Assembly (NCBI GenBank): GCA_003486645.1
Contig: DNGI01000122.1
Span: forward strand, 4,691 to 11,212
Origin: Cyanobacteria bacterium UBA11370
GTDB taxonomy: Bacteria > Cyanobacteriota > Cyanobacteriia > Cyanobacteriales > Coleofasciculaceae
Reading direction: 5' to 3'
Length of the DNA stretch: 6,522 bases
Below, piece by piece: positions 6,282 through 6,522 of the stretch; within the stretch, counting starts at the first letter, position 1, and each line of letters opens with the position of its first letter. The notes below the pieces were generated by a model, which saw nothing but the letters and a program-made list of their open reading frames with translations, did no database searches and had not been told where the DNA came from. The position numbers were made by a program, and so were the translations under genes.

Positions 6282-6400
6282 TTCTTCCTAACGTTTTCTT
6301 TATATTTGTAAAGATTAGCTACTTTACTTAATATTTAACTTGACAAATATATTTTACTATGCAGTTATATGATGTTCAGTTGAATAACCTAAAAAAAGAT
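6282..6400. other. AT-rich non-coding stretch
   Basis: No gene is supported. It includes a TTGACA on the plus strand at 6340-6345, but the only -10-like hexamer (TTATAT, 6365-6370) is 19 bases away and matches three of six positions, and nothing coding follows within the window. Confidence 0.4.
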
Positions 6401-6454
6401 TGAGGGGGTGAGAGGGTGAGAGGGTGAGGGGGTGAGAGGGTGAGGGGGTGAAAG
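6401..6454 (+). repeat. 8-bp G-rich short tandem repeat, G-quadruplex candidate
   Basis: Six exact-length units of TGAGRGGG (order of R: G, A, A, G, A, G) occupy 6401-6448, followed by a partial TGAAAG. They give six runs of three to five G with loops of 3-5 bases, which fits the canonical G-quadruplex pattern on the plus strand. Short tandem repeats of 7-9 bases between genes are well known in filamentous cyanobacteria. The array is non-coding here. Confidence 0.9.
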
Positions 6455-6498
6455 TCACCTCTAATACCAAGTTGCGTTCATAGGTAGTACTATTCTTT

Positions 6499-6522
6499 CC
6501 TCCTTGTCCTCCTTGTCCCCCT
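6499..6522. repeat. C-rich 9-bp tandem repeat, cut by window end
   Basis: CCTCCTTGT occurs twice in tandem (6499-6507, 6508-6516) and is followed by CCCCCT at the window edge, so the array may continue. It is a pyrimidine-rich counterpart of the G-rich array about 45 bases upstream, though the two are not exact complements. Confidence 0.75.

Noticed and set aside
6340..6370. Plus-strand promoter with perfect TTGACA
   Set aside because: The only -10-like hexamer is 19 bases away and matches three of six positions, and no gene follows before the G-rich repeat.

Overview
The window looks like chromosomal DNA from a cyanobacterium, probably a filamentous one. Grounds seen in the sequence: two copies of the HIP1 palindrome GCGATCGC (1875-1882, 4453-4460), moderate-to-low GC coding DNA, G-rich/C-rich short tandem repeats between genes, a pentapeptide-repeat protein, and a large NACHT ATPase of a kind common in cyanobacteria. 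The genus cannot be read from the sequence.

Layout. Positions 1-91 are a gene-free left edge with a 12-bp perfect palindrome and what looks like part of a dispersed intergenic repeat. Positions 92-4399 (minus) are a probable two-gene operon. The first gene encodes a 1247-residue membrane-anchored NACHT protein. Eighteen bases after its stop comes a 181-residue exported SnoaL/NTF2-like protein. Positions 4400-4609 are a divergent promoter region. Positions 4610-5533 (plus) encode a DUF4349 lipoprotein with a C-terminal membrane helix. It converges, across about 50 bases, on a 188-residue pentapeptide-repeat protein (5584-6150, minus). Positions 6151-6522 are non-coding and hold a nested inverted repeat, six 8-bp G-rich tandem units with G-quadruplex potential, and a C-rich 9-bp repeat cut by the window end.

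The most interesting object is the NACHT protein. In order it has five or six predicted membrane helices, a complete NACHT P-loop module with the usual HLSFQEYLAA-type helical region, an N-terminal half of a formylglycine-generating-enzyme (FGE/SUMF1) fold that stops right after its RLPT motif, about 340 residues of degenerate Leu/Asn/Asp/Arg-rich helical repeats, and a C-terminal GIQIVRER motif resembling the last strand of an FGE domain. This reads as a STAND-type signal-transducing or defence ATPase: membrane segment as anchor or effector, NACHT as switch, and a fast-changing C-terminal region as possible sensor. That role is inference; no phage-defence partner, nuclease or reverse transcriptase is encoded in the window. 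The other genes look like ordinary envelope or accessory genes with no visible functional link to it, apart from the co-transcribed NTF2-like protein.
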